Notes: a model not told the origin generated them from the sequence alone. A stretch of DNA of 62,422 bases from Clostridia bacterium (GCA_017520825.1 JAFXEX010000021.1:1-62422); one strand, 5' to 3'; positions 15,379-24,043 are shown, counted from the first letter of the stretch. Translations and numbers: made by a program.

Positions 15379-15407
15379 ATTATACTCTCACAAAAGTGCT
15401 TTGTCAA
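15379..15407 (-). promoter_or_regulatory. Promoter of the DAHP synthase leader
   Basis: Perfect consensus on the minus strand: -35 TTGACA (15402-15407), 17-bp spacer, -10 TATAAT (15379-15384). An imperfect palindrome, CACAAAAGTGCTT (15390-15402) facing AAGTGCTTTTGTG (15406-15418), spans the -35 box and may be an operator. Confidence 0.85.
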
Positions 15408-15443
15408 GTGCTTTTGTGAAAATTTATTCAAAAAAATGAAAAT

Positions 15444-15659
15444 TTATTCATAAGGCTTGTAAAGGATATATTCTGCGTTGCTTGACACTGCTCGCTCTTC
15501 CATCGTCTGCTTTATTTCATTGCAAAGCCTCTCTCTGTCCTCACGGCAGGACAGCTTTGTAAAACGGCTTTTCCGATAGGTCACAGTGAGAGCGAAGGAG
15601 GGCTGGTTGAATTTTATAGGATAGGAAAAGGCAGAGGCTTTAAACCGTAAAAAAAGCAA
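15444..15659 (-). pseudogene. Possible coding remnant between the ABC operon and the DAHP leader
   Basis: An open frame of about 70 codons starting at a TTG inside the ABC-operon terminator, without ribosome site or promoter. The peptide (FNQPSFALTVTYRKSRFTKL, ending YILYKPYE) looks protein-like, but no family is recognised. It may be the 3' end of a lost gene, or chance. Confidence 0.25.
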
Positions 15660-15678
15660 GAGGATTTATTCCTCTTGC
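15656..15678 (-). terminator. Terminator of the GntR-ABC operon
   Basis: Leftward reading GCAAGAGGA/TCCTCTTGC (9-bp stem, 5-nt loop) is followed by seven T. It lies 20 bp after the permease stop codon. Confidence 0.85.
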
Positions 15679-15698
15679 TTTTGCTTTACATAATATCG

Positions 15699-17285
15699 TT
15701 ACGCAGGCTCAACTATTTTTTCGTAATCTGTGTTTTCGTAATAATATACGTCCTCGTTATTGGGTGGATACTTCTCCGAAAGCTTATCCAGCAACGCCGA
15801 AACCTTTGCCCAGCCTGCCGAGTTGTCAAGGAAATGAACGTAGGTGTGGAAGCGTGAGAAGTCGCCTTCACACTTGATTGACAAAGAAATATTTACGCTT
15901 GCAGTTCCTTCCTCGCGTGGAGTATAGCCGTTGCCCTTATATTCGTTGAGAAGCTGATAGAGCTCACCGAGAAGCTTTTCGTTTTCCTCGTCAATTTCAG
16001 TGCTGTAGCGATAGTCAAAGTCTTCCTCATAGGTTTCAAAGGAATAGTTCTGATATTCCTCGCGGTCATCGTAGTTTATCGAAATTGAGAGGTAGGCGTT
16101 CTCAATTTTATCGTAGTCGGGCATTGGCTCCTTGTAGATGCCGAAGCAGTCAACCACAAATATCAGTCCTGCCACAACCGAAAGAATGAGGATAAATACC
16201 ATATGCTTTGCCCCACGGAACACTCCGTTGAAGCTCTTTTCGGCAAAGGCGTTGAACGCGATAAAGCCGAAGAAGAGTGCCATCAAAGCGCCGATAACGT
16301 ACCATATGAATGAGCCCGAGATTGCACGGAAGAAGGTGGCAACCAGAAGAATGAGGTCGAAGATGAGAAGGTATTGAATGGGGCGCACGGTTTTTGAGAA
16401 GGGAAGGGGCTTTGAAACGTTTTCGTTCTTTCTTACCGAGTATACCCAAATTCCGAAGACCACAAGAGCTACTGTGGCAAGAGCAAGGAGAAGGTAGCTC
16501 AACCAGGTAAGCCCGTAGGTTCCCTCACAGGCGTAGATATATCGGATAAAGGGTGAGGTGTAGGCGAAGGGTGCAGGGTAGTGTTCAAGCCAATCCATTA
16601 AGTTTGAATCGAAGTAATTGCCTGCAACTGCAACTGCAAGGATTGTGGCAGGAATATAGAAGTTGATGAAGGCATAGTTTAAAATTCCTGCAAATACCGA
16701 GCCGGACGCAATGGTTGAAATCATAGCAATCGCCGTAAACAGTGCAGTGAAAAGCAGAATCGTAAGTATTACGGGGGTCTGTGTGGCAATAAGTTCAACC
16801 AGCGTCATGGGCTTGTAGTCGGCTATAAAGTCCATAAGCAAGAGACCTGCAAGCTGTGACACCACGATTGTTATCGCCGAGTTGATAAAGGCAGTGATAT
16901 AGTTTGCAATGAAGATTTCACCTCTGTTGACCGAGAGGGAATGGTAAAAGTCGTTTCCACTCTTGTCACGCATAAAGCCGTTGAGGGAAAGCACCGACAG
17001 AAAGGCGAGAGCAAAGCCCACTACCAGATAGATAAAGGAAAATACGTTTTCAAAGCCCACCAAATCGTCGTAGGTGTACTCCATACTGGACTTGTACGCC
17101 TCGTAGGTTTCGTAGTTCATGGCAATCATATGCTCGTATCTCATTTCCACGTCGGAAATGGGCATAGCGCCGATTATACAGCCAAGCGCCAGCACCACTA
17201 TAAAGAGAATAATGGGAATGGAACGGTTTATGACGTAGTTGTTTTTAATGATAAGTCCGATTTTCTTAAAGCTTAATCCTTTCAT
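15699..17285 (-). CDS. ABC-2 type transporter permease
   Basis: 528 residues with about ten to twelve membrane helices, beginning with KNNYVINRSIPIILFIVVLA. A large helix-rich block lies between about residues 65 and 380, and a soluble acidic C-terminal region (about 385-528) contains repeated acidic and tyrosine-rich stretches. The fusion of permease and extracytoplasmic domain resembles YtrC/D-like permeases. It follows the ATP-binding gene by one base and shares its operon with a YtrA-type GntR repressor, suggesting a cell-envelope stress or antibiotic-response exporter (inference). Confidence 0.85.
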   Translation of the reverse strand: MKGLSFKKIGLIIKNNYVINRSIPIILFIVVLALGCIIGAMPISDVEMRYEHMIAMNYETYEAYKSSMEYTYDDLVGFENVFSFIYLVVGFALAFLSVLSLNGFMRDKSGNDFYHSLSVNRGEIFIANYITAFINSAITIVVSQLAGLLLMDFIADYKPMTLVELIATQTPVILTILLFTALFTAIAMISTIASGSVFAGILNYAFINFYIPATILAVAVAGNYFDSNLMDWLEHYPAPFAYTSPFIRYIYACEGTYGLTWLSYLLLALATVALVVFGIWVYSVRKNENVSKPLPFSKTVRPIQYLLIFDLILLVATFFRAISGSFIWYVIGALMALFFGFIAFNAFAEKSFNGVFRGAKHMVFILILSVVAGLIFVVDCFGIYKEPMPDYDKIENAYLSISINYDDREEYQNYSFETYEEDFDYRYSTEIDEENEKLLGELYQLLNEYKGNGYTPREEGTASVNISLSIKCEGDFSRFHTYVHFLDNSAGWAKVSALLDKLSEKYPPNNEDVYYYENTDYEKIVEPA

Positions 17286-17286
17286 T

Positions 17287-18192
17287 TCACGCCCCCCTTT
17301 CTGCCTTGACTCTGCTTACTTCAAGAGTGAATATTTCGTCAAGGGTAAGGTCTACGCACTCGGAGTACATAATACCGTTGTCACCGATGACCGACGCCAC
17401 TCTTTCCTGAACCTCGTTTTCCTCAAGGGCAGAAACGAAGGTCACCAGCTTTCCGCTTATCTGTGCAAGGGTGGCAAAATCGGAAAATGCGTCGCAGGAT
17501 TCAAGGGGAGTACGGAATATCATCTGATACTTGCGCCAGCCCTTTACAATATCGTCAATGCTCTTGTGTAACAGCATTTCTCCACCGTCAATGAGGCAAA
17601 CGCTGTCGCACACGGTTTCAATGTCCGACAGGTTGTGAGAGGAGAGAACCACCGTTCTTCCCGACTCTGCTACACTGTCGGCTATCATTTTCTTTGCGAA
17701 ATCACGGGCAATGGGGTCAAGTCCGTCAAAGGTCTCGTCAAAGAAAAGGTACTCACTTCCCGAGCAGATTGACAGAATAACCTCGCCCTGCCTTTTCATA
17801 CCCTTTGAGAAGGTGCTTATTTTTCTGGTGGTGTCAAGGTTTATAGCCTTGCACATTTCCTCAAAGCGCTGGTGGGAAAAGTTGGGGTAAAATCTCTTGT
17901 AAAGCTTTGCCATATCCTTCAGCGTGAAATGGGGGATAAGGTATTGCTCGTCGGACACGAAGGAAAGCTTTGCCTTCACTCCGTCGTTTTCAAACACGTT
18001 TTCTCCGTCGATGGTCACGCTTCCACTGTCTGCCTTGTAGATGCCCGACATTATGCGAAGAAGTGTGGATTTTCCTGCTCCGTTGGTGCCGATAAGCCCA
18101 AGCACCGAGCCTTTTTTTATGTCCATAGAAACGCTTTTCAGCGATTCCACGTTGTTGTCGTACCTTTTTGATACGCCGTCAATTTTAATCAT
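17287..18192 (-). CDS. ABC transporter ATP-binding protein
   Basis: 301 residues. Walker A is GTNGAGKSTLLRI (near residue 36), the signature region is STFSKGMKRQG (a degenerate LSGGQ) and Walker B is YLFFDETFDGLD, followed by the H-loop VVLSSHNLSDIE. The C-terminal 80 residues form a regulatory extension as in ABC-2 ATPases. It energises the adjacent permease at the cytoplasmic face. It overlaps the GntR gene by eight bases. Confidence 0.95.
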   Translation of the reverse strand: MIKIDGVSKRYDNNVESLKSVSMDIKKGSVLGLIGTNGAGKSTLLRIMSGIYKADSGSVTIDGENVFENDGVKAKLSFVSDEQYLIPHFTLKDMAKLYKRFYPNFSHQRFEEMCKAINLDTTRKISTFSKGMKRQGEVILSICSGSEYLFFDETFDGLDPIARDFAKKMIADSVAESGRTVVLSSHNLSDIETVCDSVCLIDGGEMLLHKSIDDIVKGWRKYQMIFRTPLESCDAFSDFATLAQISGKLVTFVSALEENEVQERVASVIGDNGIMYSECVDLTLDEIFTLEVSRVKAERGA

Positions 18193-18565
18193 CTTTTCTG
18201 CCCTCCTCGTACAGCTTACTTATTTTTTTTATAATTGTGTCGTATTGAATTCCCGATTCCTTAAGCTCGGTTATCACCACCTCAAGCCTTTCAAGTGCTT
18301 GGGTGGTCTTTTTTATTTGTATTGCCGTCAGATCCTCCTCAACGAAGCAGCCTCTGCCCTGGACCGTGTAGGAAAGACCCTCACGTTCAAGCTCACTGTA
18401 GGCTCGCTGAATGGTGTTGGGGTTTATTCCAAGCTCGGATGCAAGGCTTCTTACCGAGGGTAACTGCTCACCCGGTGCCCACACGCCCATCAGTATCTGC
18501 TTCTTGAATTGCTCCTTTATCTGCTCCCAGATTGGCACTCCGCTTTTCAGATTTAAGGGTATCAT
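18185..18565 (-). CDS. GntR-family regulator, YtrA subfamily
   Basis: 126 residues, typical of YtrA-type repressors, which lack a large ligand domain. It carries a winged HTH, VPIWEQIKEQFKKQILMG followed by LPSVRSLASELGINPNTIQR and YTVQGRGCFV, then a short dimerisation helix region (about 80-126). It is the first gene of the operon controlling the ABC exporter and likely represses its own promoter through the palindrome at 18590-18614. Confidence 0.93.
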   Translation of the reverse strand: MIPLNLKSGVPIWEQIKEQFKKQILMGVWAPGEQLPSVRSLASELGINPNTIQRAYSELEREGLSYTVQGRGCFVEEDLTAIQIKKTTQALERLEVVITELKESGIQYDTIIKKISKLYEEGRKDD

Positions 18566-18589
18566 TGCGTCACTCCTTTCTGTGTATTA

Positions 18590-18646
18590 ACTGTATTAAT
18601 CGTATTAGTACAGTTGTATGATAACACAGGTGGTTATATTTGTCAA
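18590..18646 (-). promoter_or_regulatory. Promoter and operator of the GntR-ABC operon
   Basis: Minus strand -35 TTGACA (18641-18646), 17-bp spacer, -10 TATCAT (18618-18623). Just downstream, at the expected start of transcription, is the dyad ACTGTATTAAT (18590-18600) / ATTAGTACAGT (18604-18614), with one mismatch and a 3-bp centre. It is a probable binding site of the GntR repressor. Confidence 0.7.
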
Positions 18647-18673
18647 TAGTTTTGTAAAAATTTCTTCAAAAAG

Positions 18674-18720
18674 ATGTCAGTAACATGTCATTGTATGTCA
18701 GTGTCCGTTTGTGGTAGAGT
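18674..18720 (+). promoter_or_regulatory. Helically phased triple ATGTCA repeat before the phage-like module
   Basis: ATGTCA occurs at 18674, 18685 and 18695, that is 11 and 10 bp apart, on one face of the helix. A weak promoter candidate is TTGTAT (18691) with TAGAGT (18715). This is the only visible control region of the structural gene module. Confidence 0.4.
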
Positions 18721-18742
18721 AGAGTTGCCGGAAAGGAAGGGG

Positions 18743-18946
18743 GTGAAAATCATTTTAGAACTGATTTTGACAGGCCTTGCAATAATGCTTGGCGAAACGC
18801 TTATCTTTATAGCCTTTGAAAAGCGTATGAAGGTCAGATGGGGTGACGGTGACAAAAGGGTTGACACGCCCCAGCCCACGTCGGAGGGCAGTTTCTGGCA
18901 GAACATTATATCCTATGACCACAAGAAAGGAGGAGAAAAGGATTGA
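18743..18946 (+). CDS. Small single-helix membrane protein, first gene of the phage-like module
   Basis: 67 residues from the GTG at 18743, chosen because GGAAAGGAAGGGG precedes it; an upstream in-frame ATG has no ribosome site. One hydrophobic helix (IILELILTGLAIMLGETLIF), then a charged tail ending GGEKD. The stop overlaps the TTG start of the portal gene (TTGA), so the two are translationally coupled. It could be a holin-like or membrane-tethering component, but no family is recognised. Confidence 0.65.
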   Translation: MKIILELILTGLAIMLGETLIFIAFEKRMKVRWGDGDKRVDTPQPTSEGSFWQNIISYDHKKGGEKD

Positions 18947-20514
18947 AACACAAAATGAGAGAAAAGGTATCTGACGATTGGCAGCTGCTTGAAAGTGGAC
19001 GCGACTACAACCGACAGATAAATCTCTACGATACCGTTGACAAAAACGAGCGCTTCTGGAGAGGCGACCAGTGGAACGGCGTAAAAAGCGGTGGGCTTCC
19101 CACACCCGTGTTCAATATCTTCAAGAGAGTTATCGGATATTTCGTATCCAATATAATGTCGGCGAAAATTGCCTTGAAGATAGATGCCGAAAGCGCAGGT
19201 GTTATCTATCGCAGAGAAGTGCGTGACGACCTTGTGAGAGCCTCGGGACTGTTGACCAAGTATCTCAATTACCGATTTGATAAGGACGGCGTTACCTCAC
19301 TTCTTTACGACGGAGTAAGGGATGCAGCGCTCAGCGGAGATATGTTCCTTTACGTATATTGGGACAACAACAAAAGAACTCTCCAGAGCTATACGGGTGA
19401 TTTTGCCACCAAGTTGCTTGACTCAACCAACGTATTTTTCGGGGACGTTAATACTCCCGACGTACAGAGTCAGCCCTATATTCTCATATCGGGCAGAGAG
19501 CTTGTAGAGACACTCAAGGCTGAGGCGAGGGCAAACGGCGTCAGCGAGGCAGAGCTTGAGAAAATTGCGCCCGACTCGGACACTCAGGACGAGGCAGGGG
19601 ACAAGGGCAAGAGTGAATTGAAAAACACCAAATGCTCTTACGTTATCAAGCTTTACCGACAGAACGGAACGGTGCACTATCGCAAGAGCACGAGAGGCTG
19701 TGTAATCACGGGTGACGTAGATACCAGACTTTCTCTTTATCCCCTGGTTCTTATGAACTGGGACAAAACGAAAAATTCCTATCATGGAACTGCTGCAGCA
19801 ACCGGACTTATTGAAAATCAGATGTACATCAATAAGGCGTTTGCAATGGTAATGAAGCATATGATAAACGTTTCGTTCTCAAAGGTGGTATATAACTCCA
19901 ACGTCATTGACGAGTGGACCAACGAGGTGGGAGAAGCAATAGGCGTCAACGGACCCGTTGACAGAGTAGCAGAGGTGCTGTCCCCCGGTGTGATGCAATC
20001 AGGCTTTCTTGACGTAATATCTCTGACCATGAGTATGACCAGAGAGCTGATGGGTGCAACCGACGCTGCTCTCGGCAACGTTGAGGCAACCAATACCTCG
20101 GCAATTATTGCCCTTCAGGAATCCTCGTCCATACCTCTCGAAATTCAGAAGAAGGCGCTTTACAAGGCAGTTGAGGAGCTTGGACTTATATGGCTGGACT
20201 ATATTCTCCACTACTATGACCGTCACCGTATGATGATGTGGCGTGAGGACGGTATGCTGACGGGCGCAATGCTTGACGTTGCCCTTTACAGTGACGTTAT
20301 CTTTTCGTGCAACGTGAATGCGGGAATGGCAGGTTATTGGAGCGAGGTGGCAAGCCTTAACACTCTTGAAAACCTGTTGAAGAACGGACACATTAACCTT
20401 GAACAGTATCTCGAAAGACTTCCCGAGGGCTACATTGCCTCAAAGGACGGACTTCTGGAGGACTTTAAAAGGGCGAGAGAGGAGGCAATAAATGAAGGTA
20501 AGACAGGCGTTTGA
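18943..20514 (+). CDS. Phage portal protein (P22-like podovirus type, putative)
   Basis: 523 residues from a TTG start with AAGGAGGAG upstream. Portal-type features: a charged N-terminal region with RFWRGDQWNG and PVFNIFKRVIGYFVSNIMS, a central beta-rich wing (YLNYRFDKDGVTSLLYDGVR, DMFLYVYWD), and a long helical region NQMYINKAFAMVMKHM to EIQKKALYKAVEELGLIWLD near the C terminus. MTRELMGATDAALGNVEATNTS resembles the stem-loop region of portals. Portal dodecamers form the DNA gate at one capsid vertex. It is shorter than P22 gp1 (725). Identification is by pattern, not by alignment. Confidence 0.8.
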   Translation: MKHKMREKVSDDWQLLESGRDYNRQINLYDTVDKNERFWRGDQWNGVKSGGLPTPVFNIFKRVIGYFVSNIMSAKIALKIDAESAGVIYRREVRDDLVRASGLLTKYLNYRFDKDGVTSLLYDGVRDAALSGDMFLYVYWDNNKRTLQSYTGDFATKLLDSTNVFFGDVNTPDVQSQPYILISGRELVETLKAEARANGVSEAELEKIAPDSDTQDEAGDKGKSELKNTKCSYVIKLYRQNGTVHYRKSTRGCVITGDVDTRLSLYPLVLMNWDKTKNSYHGTAAATGLIENQMYINKAFAMVMKHMINVSFSKVVYNSNVIDEWTNEVGEAIGVNGPVDRVAEVLSPGVMQSGFLDVISLTMSMTRELMGATDAALGNVEATNTSAIIALQESSSIPLEIQKKALYKAVEELGLIWLDYILHYYDRHRMMMWREDGMLTGAMLDVALYSDVIFSCNVNAGMAGYWSEVASLNTLENLLKNGHINLEQYLERLPEGYIASKDGLLEDFKRAREEAINEGKTGV

Positions 20515-20890
20515 AAGAGCCATGGCTCTTATTAACGAAAGAGATTCAGGAGGAGCGTACCACAGTGACGTGGTTGATTTTGAGAAAAACGCACCTGAGC
20601 TTATAAATTCTATCGTTACACTTTTGTGGCTTGACGAATGTATCGTAAGGAATATTCCCGCTTCTGAAATAAAATGGGATTTTCAGCCGGTCAGCTCTAT
20701 GGACGACGATATTCCTCTCCACGACGCTTTGGCATCGGGGGCTTTACCCTTCTGCCTTGCCTCACTTCTCATACTTGAGGAGGACGCGTCCCGAGCCGAC
20801 TATTTCTACCGACTTTACAACAATGCGAGAAACGCCGTTGTAGACAGATTTGCCACAGCCCTTCACGGCTCTGTCAAGGACGTATATTAA
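20492..20890 (+). CDS. Head-tail connector / adaptor-like protein
   Basis: 132 residues, mainly helical. Residues 1-25 form one helix, then a central segment with HDALASGALPFCLASLLILEED, and a final helix ADYFYRLYNNARNAVVDRF. Phage adaptor proteins (gp6/gp4-like) share this all-helical layout with an internal hydrophobic repeat and lie directly after the portal gene, as here (23-bp overlap). Function is inferred from order and fold pattern. Confidence 0.6.
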   Translation: MKVRQAFERAMALINERDSGGAYHSDVVDFEKNAPELINSIVTLLWLDECIVRNIPASEIKWDFQPVSSMDDDIPLHDALASGALPFCLASLLILEEDASRADYFYRLYNNARNAVVDRFATALHGSVKDVY

Positions 20891-20902
20891 AGGAGGTGTT
20901 AT

Positions 20903-22663
20903 ATGGCACGAAGCTTTAATATAAGAATTGACAAGTTTCTCGGTCTTCACCAATGTGAAGCAGGTGAAAGCCGTCTCAGGTCGGGAGAAAGTCCCCGAAT
21001 GAAAAATCTTACCGTCACACCAAGCTACACTCTCCTCCAGCGTGACGGATGGGAACGCGTAGCTGAGACCTCGGGAGAGGGAAGAGCCATCTTTACCGGG
21101 GCGATAAAGGGCAAGGACAGAGTAATCTGGGTAGTGTCCGACAAGGTTTACTCTCTTGATAACGGAGAAATATCCGTTATAGGAGAGCTGGAGTCGTCAG
21201 AGGGTAAGGTGAGTATTTTTCACTTTGCTTCAAAGCTCTATTTTCTTGACGGCACTAAAATCAAGGTGTGGGACGGAGATAGCTTTGGCGATATTGAGCC
21301 CTACGTTCCCCTTATTGCAATCTCCTGCGATTATTCGGGGGCAGGCACCTCCTTTGAGGACGTGAATTTGCTTACGGGCAAAAAAAGGCAGTCCTTTACC
21401 ACCGACGGAGAGAACAAATGGTATCAGCTTGCCGAAACCGAGCTGGATTCGGTTGACCTTGTGGTGCTTGACGGCAAAGTTATGTCGTCGTCAAAGTATT
21501 CGGTCAATTTGACCAAGGGGCTGGTTGAGTTCAATTCCGTTCCCTCAAGTGCAGGTGTCAACAACCTTGAAATAACCTTTACCAAGGGGTCGGCAGAGGG
21601 GGCAGGCAACATTCACCGTATGACTCACGCTCTGTCCTACGGTGGAGATAACGACACCAGAGTGTTTCTCTGGGGAGATGCCGAATATCCGTCAATTATA
21701 AGATATTCGGGAGTATACGGGGGTATTTCGGGAATGGAATATTTCCCCGAGCTGAATTTCAACCGAATAGGCGACGGTGGTGAGATTACCTCGGCGCTTC
21801 GCCACTACGATAAGCTTGTGCTCTTCACGGAAAGCGAAGCCTTTCAGTGCTGGGGGGAGACCAAGACCGATATAAACGGTATGGAATACACGGTTTTTCC
21901 CATAAAAACGGTTTCCTCACAGGTGGGCTGTGCATCAAAGGACTTTGCCAAGCTTATTGACAACAAGCCGATCACTCTTACCCATTCGGGACTTTATCTG
22001 TGGAGCTCCTCCTCTATCAGAGATGAGCGAAACGCTCAGGAGATAGGCGAGAGGATACGCGTTGGACTGAAGTCCTTCGATACCGAAAGGGTCAGCTCCT
22101 TTGACCGAAGCGCAACCTCGGAGCTGTATATCTGGCAGGGAGAAAGGGTGTACGTTTACAACTACGCTCTCGACCTGTTCTACTATTACGAGGGCTTTGA
22201 CGCCACGGCGTTCAGTGAGGACAGAGAGGGACTTATGTGGTTTGTGAGGGCAGACGGAGCACTTTGCCGTATAACCGACGAAAAGCTGGACGGTGGAAGT
22301 GCAATCGAGTTCTGCTGGGACAGTGGCTATGAGGAGATATGCGGTCTTGATACCAAGAACGTGCATAGGCTGGAATTTGAGCTTTACCCAATCAGCACCA
22401 CCTCATTCAGCTTCGTGTGGGTGTCCGAGTATATGACCAGTAAGGACGAAACACTTGAAATAAAGTACAAGGTATTTGACTTTTCTAATATTTGGTTCGA
22501 TTCCTTTATCTTTAACACTGCAGTTACACCCGTGCGTCTCCACAAAAGAATAAAGACAAAGCGTACCAAGGGCTTCAAGATTATGCTGAAGAACGACGGT
22601 GACAGAGGAGATTTTCATTTGCTTTCACTGTCGGTTATCGGCAGAGTGAGCGATACGCAGTAA
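20903..22663 (+). CDS. Beta-propeller tail hub/nozzle-like protein (P22 gp10-type, putative)
   Basis: 586 residues, almost all beta-strand with repeating blades (FHFASKLYFLDGTKIKVWDG, RHYDKLVLFTESEAFQCWG, SGLYLWSSSSIRD, GERVYVYNYALDLFYYY). The N-terminal stretch DKFLGLHQCEAGESRLRSGE with SPRMKNLTVTPSYTLLQRDG is typical of phage packaged-DNA-stabilisation/nozzle proteins that begin with MKNL-type conserved blocks. P22 gp10 (472 residues) plugs the portal and forms the tail nozzle. It follows the connector by 12 bp. No signal peptide. Confidence 0.65.
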   Translation: MARSFNIRIDKFLGLHQCEAGESRLRSGESPRMKNLTVTPSYTLLQRDGWERVAETSGEGRAIFTGAIKGKDRVIWVVSDKVYSLDNGEISVIGELESSEGKVSIFHFASKLYFLDGTKIKVWDGDSFGDIEPYVPLIAISCDYSGAGTSFEDVNLLTGKKRQSFTTDGENKWYQLAETELDSVDLVVLDGKVMSSSKYSVNLTKGLVEFNSVPSSAGVNNLEITFTKGSAEGAGNIHRMTHALSYGGDNDTRVFLWGDAEYPSIIRYSGVYGGISGMEYFPELNFNRIGDGGEITSALRHYDKLVLFTESEAFQCWGETKTDINGMEYTVFPIKTVSSQVGCASKDFAKLIDNKPITLTHSGLYLWSSSSIRDERNAQEIGERIRVGLKSFDTERVSSFDRSATSELYIWQGERVYVYNYALDLFYYYEGFDATAFSEDREGLMWFVRADGALCRITDEKLDGGSAIEFCWDSGYEEICGLDTKNVHRLEFELYPISTTSFSFVWVSEYMTSKDETLEIKYKVFDFSNIWFDSFIFNTAVTPVRLHKRIKTKRTKGFKIMLKNDGDRGDFHLLSLSVIGRVSDTQ

Positions 22664-22689
22664 AATTAAGCAAAAAAGGAGTATTATCT

Positions 22690-23112
22690 ATGAACAAGGA
22701 AACAGAAAAAATTATGGCAGAGCTTGTGGACACAGATGCCGACAGGCTTGAGCTTGAGGAGCTTCGCCGTGACAAGAGCCTGAAGGAAAATCTTGAAGGC
22801 GAGCTTAAAACACTTATGTCACTTTTCCCCGAAATCACTGCCGAGGATATTCCCGACGAGGTTTTCGAGAGCTGTGACAACGGAAAGGGGCTGGCAGCTC
22901 AGTATGCTCTTTACTTTGTAAAGAAGCAGAAGGAAAAAGAGGAGACTGCCAAGACCAACGAAGAAAACGAAAGGTCGGCGCCCCCCGAAATCAAGAATGC
23001 TGACGAGGAGGTGTTCTTTACACCCGATATGGTGAAGAGCATGAGCGACAGCGAAATCAAACGTAACTACAAAGCTATTATGAAGTCCATGGAAAAATGG
23101 ACCGACAAATAA
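22690..23112 (+). CDS. Acidic helical protein, probable capsid scaffold
   Basis: 140 residues, very rich in Glu, Asp and Lys. Predicted coiled coil from about residue 5 to 40 (EKIMAELVDTDADRLELEEL) and again at 78-105 (KKQKEKEETAKTNEENERSA). A C-terminal segment contains FFTPDMVKSMSDSEIKRNYK, a helix ending basic. Scaffolding proteins are typically acidic-helical with a basic C-terminal hook and sit just before the capsid gene, as here. There is no sequence-level family match that I can name. Confidence 0.6.
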   Translation: MNKETEKIMAELVDTDADRLELEELRRDKSLKENLEGELKTLMSLFPEITAEDIPDEVFESCDNGKGLAAQYALYFVKKQKEKEETAKTNEENERSAPPEIKNADEEVFFTPDMVKSMSDSEIKRNYKAIMKSMEKWTDK

Positions 23113-23158
23113 AAATAAAGAAAGGATTACGGTAAAACCGTAAAAAAGGTAAAAAAAT

Positions 23159-23980
23159 ATGGCAATTACAAACTTTATCCCCACAGTATGGAGCGAAGCA
23201 CTTTACGAGGAGCTTCAGAACAACTACGTAGGAGTTAAGCTCTCATCCAGAGAGTACGAGGGCGAAATCAAGACTCAGGGTGACCGTGTTAAAATCAACG
23301 GACTCGGACCCGTAACCGTATTCAATTACACGAAGAATACCAATATGCCTGCCCCCGAGGTGCTTTCCGATAATTCGAGAACTCTCGTTATCGATCAGGC
23401 AAAGGGCTTCAACTTCTGTATTGACAGTATTGACGACGTGCAGTCCTCACCTAAGCTTATTCAGGCTGCTATGAAGAAGGCTGCAGACGCTCTCAGCGAC
23501 GTGGCAGATAAGTACATCTACTCTCTTGAGGACGACGAGGTTACCACCATCTCCTGTGACGGCGTTACAAAGGAAACCATCGTTAAGGCTATAAGCGACG
23601 TGAGACGCACTCTTATGGAGCATAACGTACCCAATTCTGCCAAGATCTCACTTGAGGTTCCTCCTGCAGTGGAGCAGCTTCTCGTTATGGCAAACGTGCT
23701 TACCGATACCAACAACTCCAACGTTCTTTCAAAGGGCTACATCGGTAAGATGTTCGGCTTCGATATCTACGTTACCAACAATATTGAGTTGTCGGAGGAC
23801 GGACGCTACAAATGTATTGCCCGTACCGACAGAGCTATCGCCTTTGCAGAGCAGATAAACTCTATCAAGCCCTACGAGCCTGAGCTCAGAAACGGCACTG
23901 CCGTTAAGGGACTTCATCTCTACGGCGCAAAGATCGTTTACCCCAAGGAAATGGTGTTCCTCGACGTTTCTTTAGCGTAA
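23159..23980 (+). CDS. Major capsid protein, HK97-fold (putative)
   Basis: 273 residues. N-terminal arm MAITNFIPTVWSEALYEELQ, then a beta-hairpin E-loop region (EGEIKTQGDRVKINGLGPVT), a long spine helix around LIQAAMKKAADALSDVADKY, a DVRRTLMEHNVPNSAKISLE segment in the P-domain with VPPAVEQLLV, and a C-terminal A-domain ending HLYGAKIVYPKEMVFLD. This matches the layout of small phage coat proteins of 270-350 residues. It lies after the scaffold and before the fibre. A strong hairpin follows the stop codon. Encapsulin is less likely because of the portal and connector neighbours. Confidence 0.78.
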   Translation: MAITNFIPTVWSEALYEELQNNYVGVKLSSREYEGEIKTQGDRVKINGLGPVTVFNYTKNTNMPAPEVLSDNSRTLVIDQAKGFNFCIDSIDDVQSSPKLIQAAMKKAADALSDVADKYIYSLEDDEVTTISCDGVTKETIVKAISDVRRTLMEHNVPNSAKISLEVPPAVEQLLVMANVLTDTNNSNVLSKGYIGKMFGFDIYVTNNIELSEDGRYKCIARTDRAIAFAEQINSIKPYEPELRNGTAVKGLHLYGAKIVYPKEMVFLDVSLA

Positions 23981-23995
23981 GCTCTTATTATAATT

Positions 23996-24020
23996 ACTGC
24001 CCCACGAAGCGTGGGGCAGT
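23996..24020 (+). terminator. Strong 11-bp hairpin after the capsid gene
   Basis: ACTGCCCCACG (23996-24006) and CGTGGGGCAGT (24010-24020) form a perfect stem with loop AAG but no T run. In phage operons such hairpins stabilise or partly terminate the capsid message. Confidence 0.65.
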
Positions 24021-24043
24021 ATACAAAAGAAAGGAGAATTATT

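Noticed and set aside
23159..23980. Encapsulin nanocompartment
   Set aside because: HK97-fold alone would fit, but portal, connector, scaffold and fibre neighbours point to a phage-type capsid.
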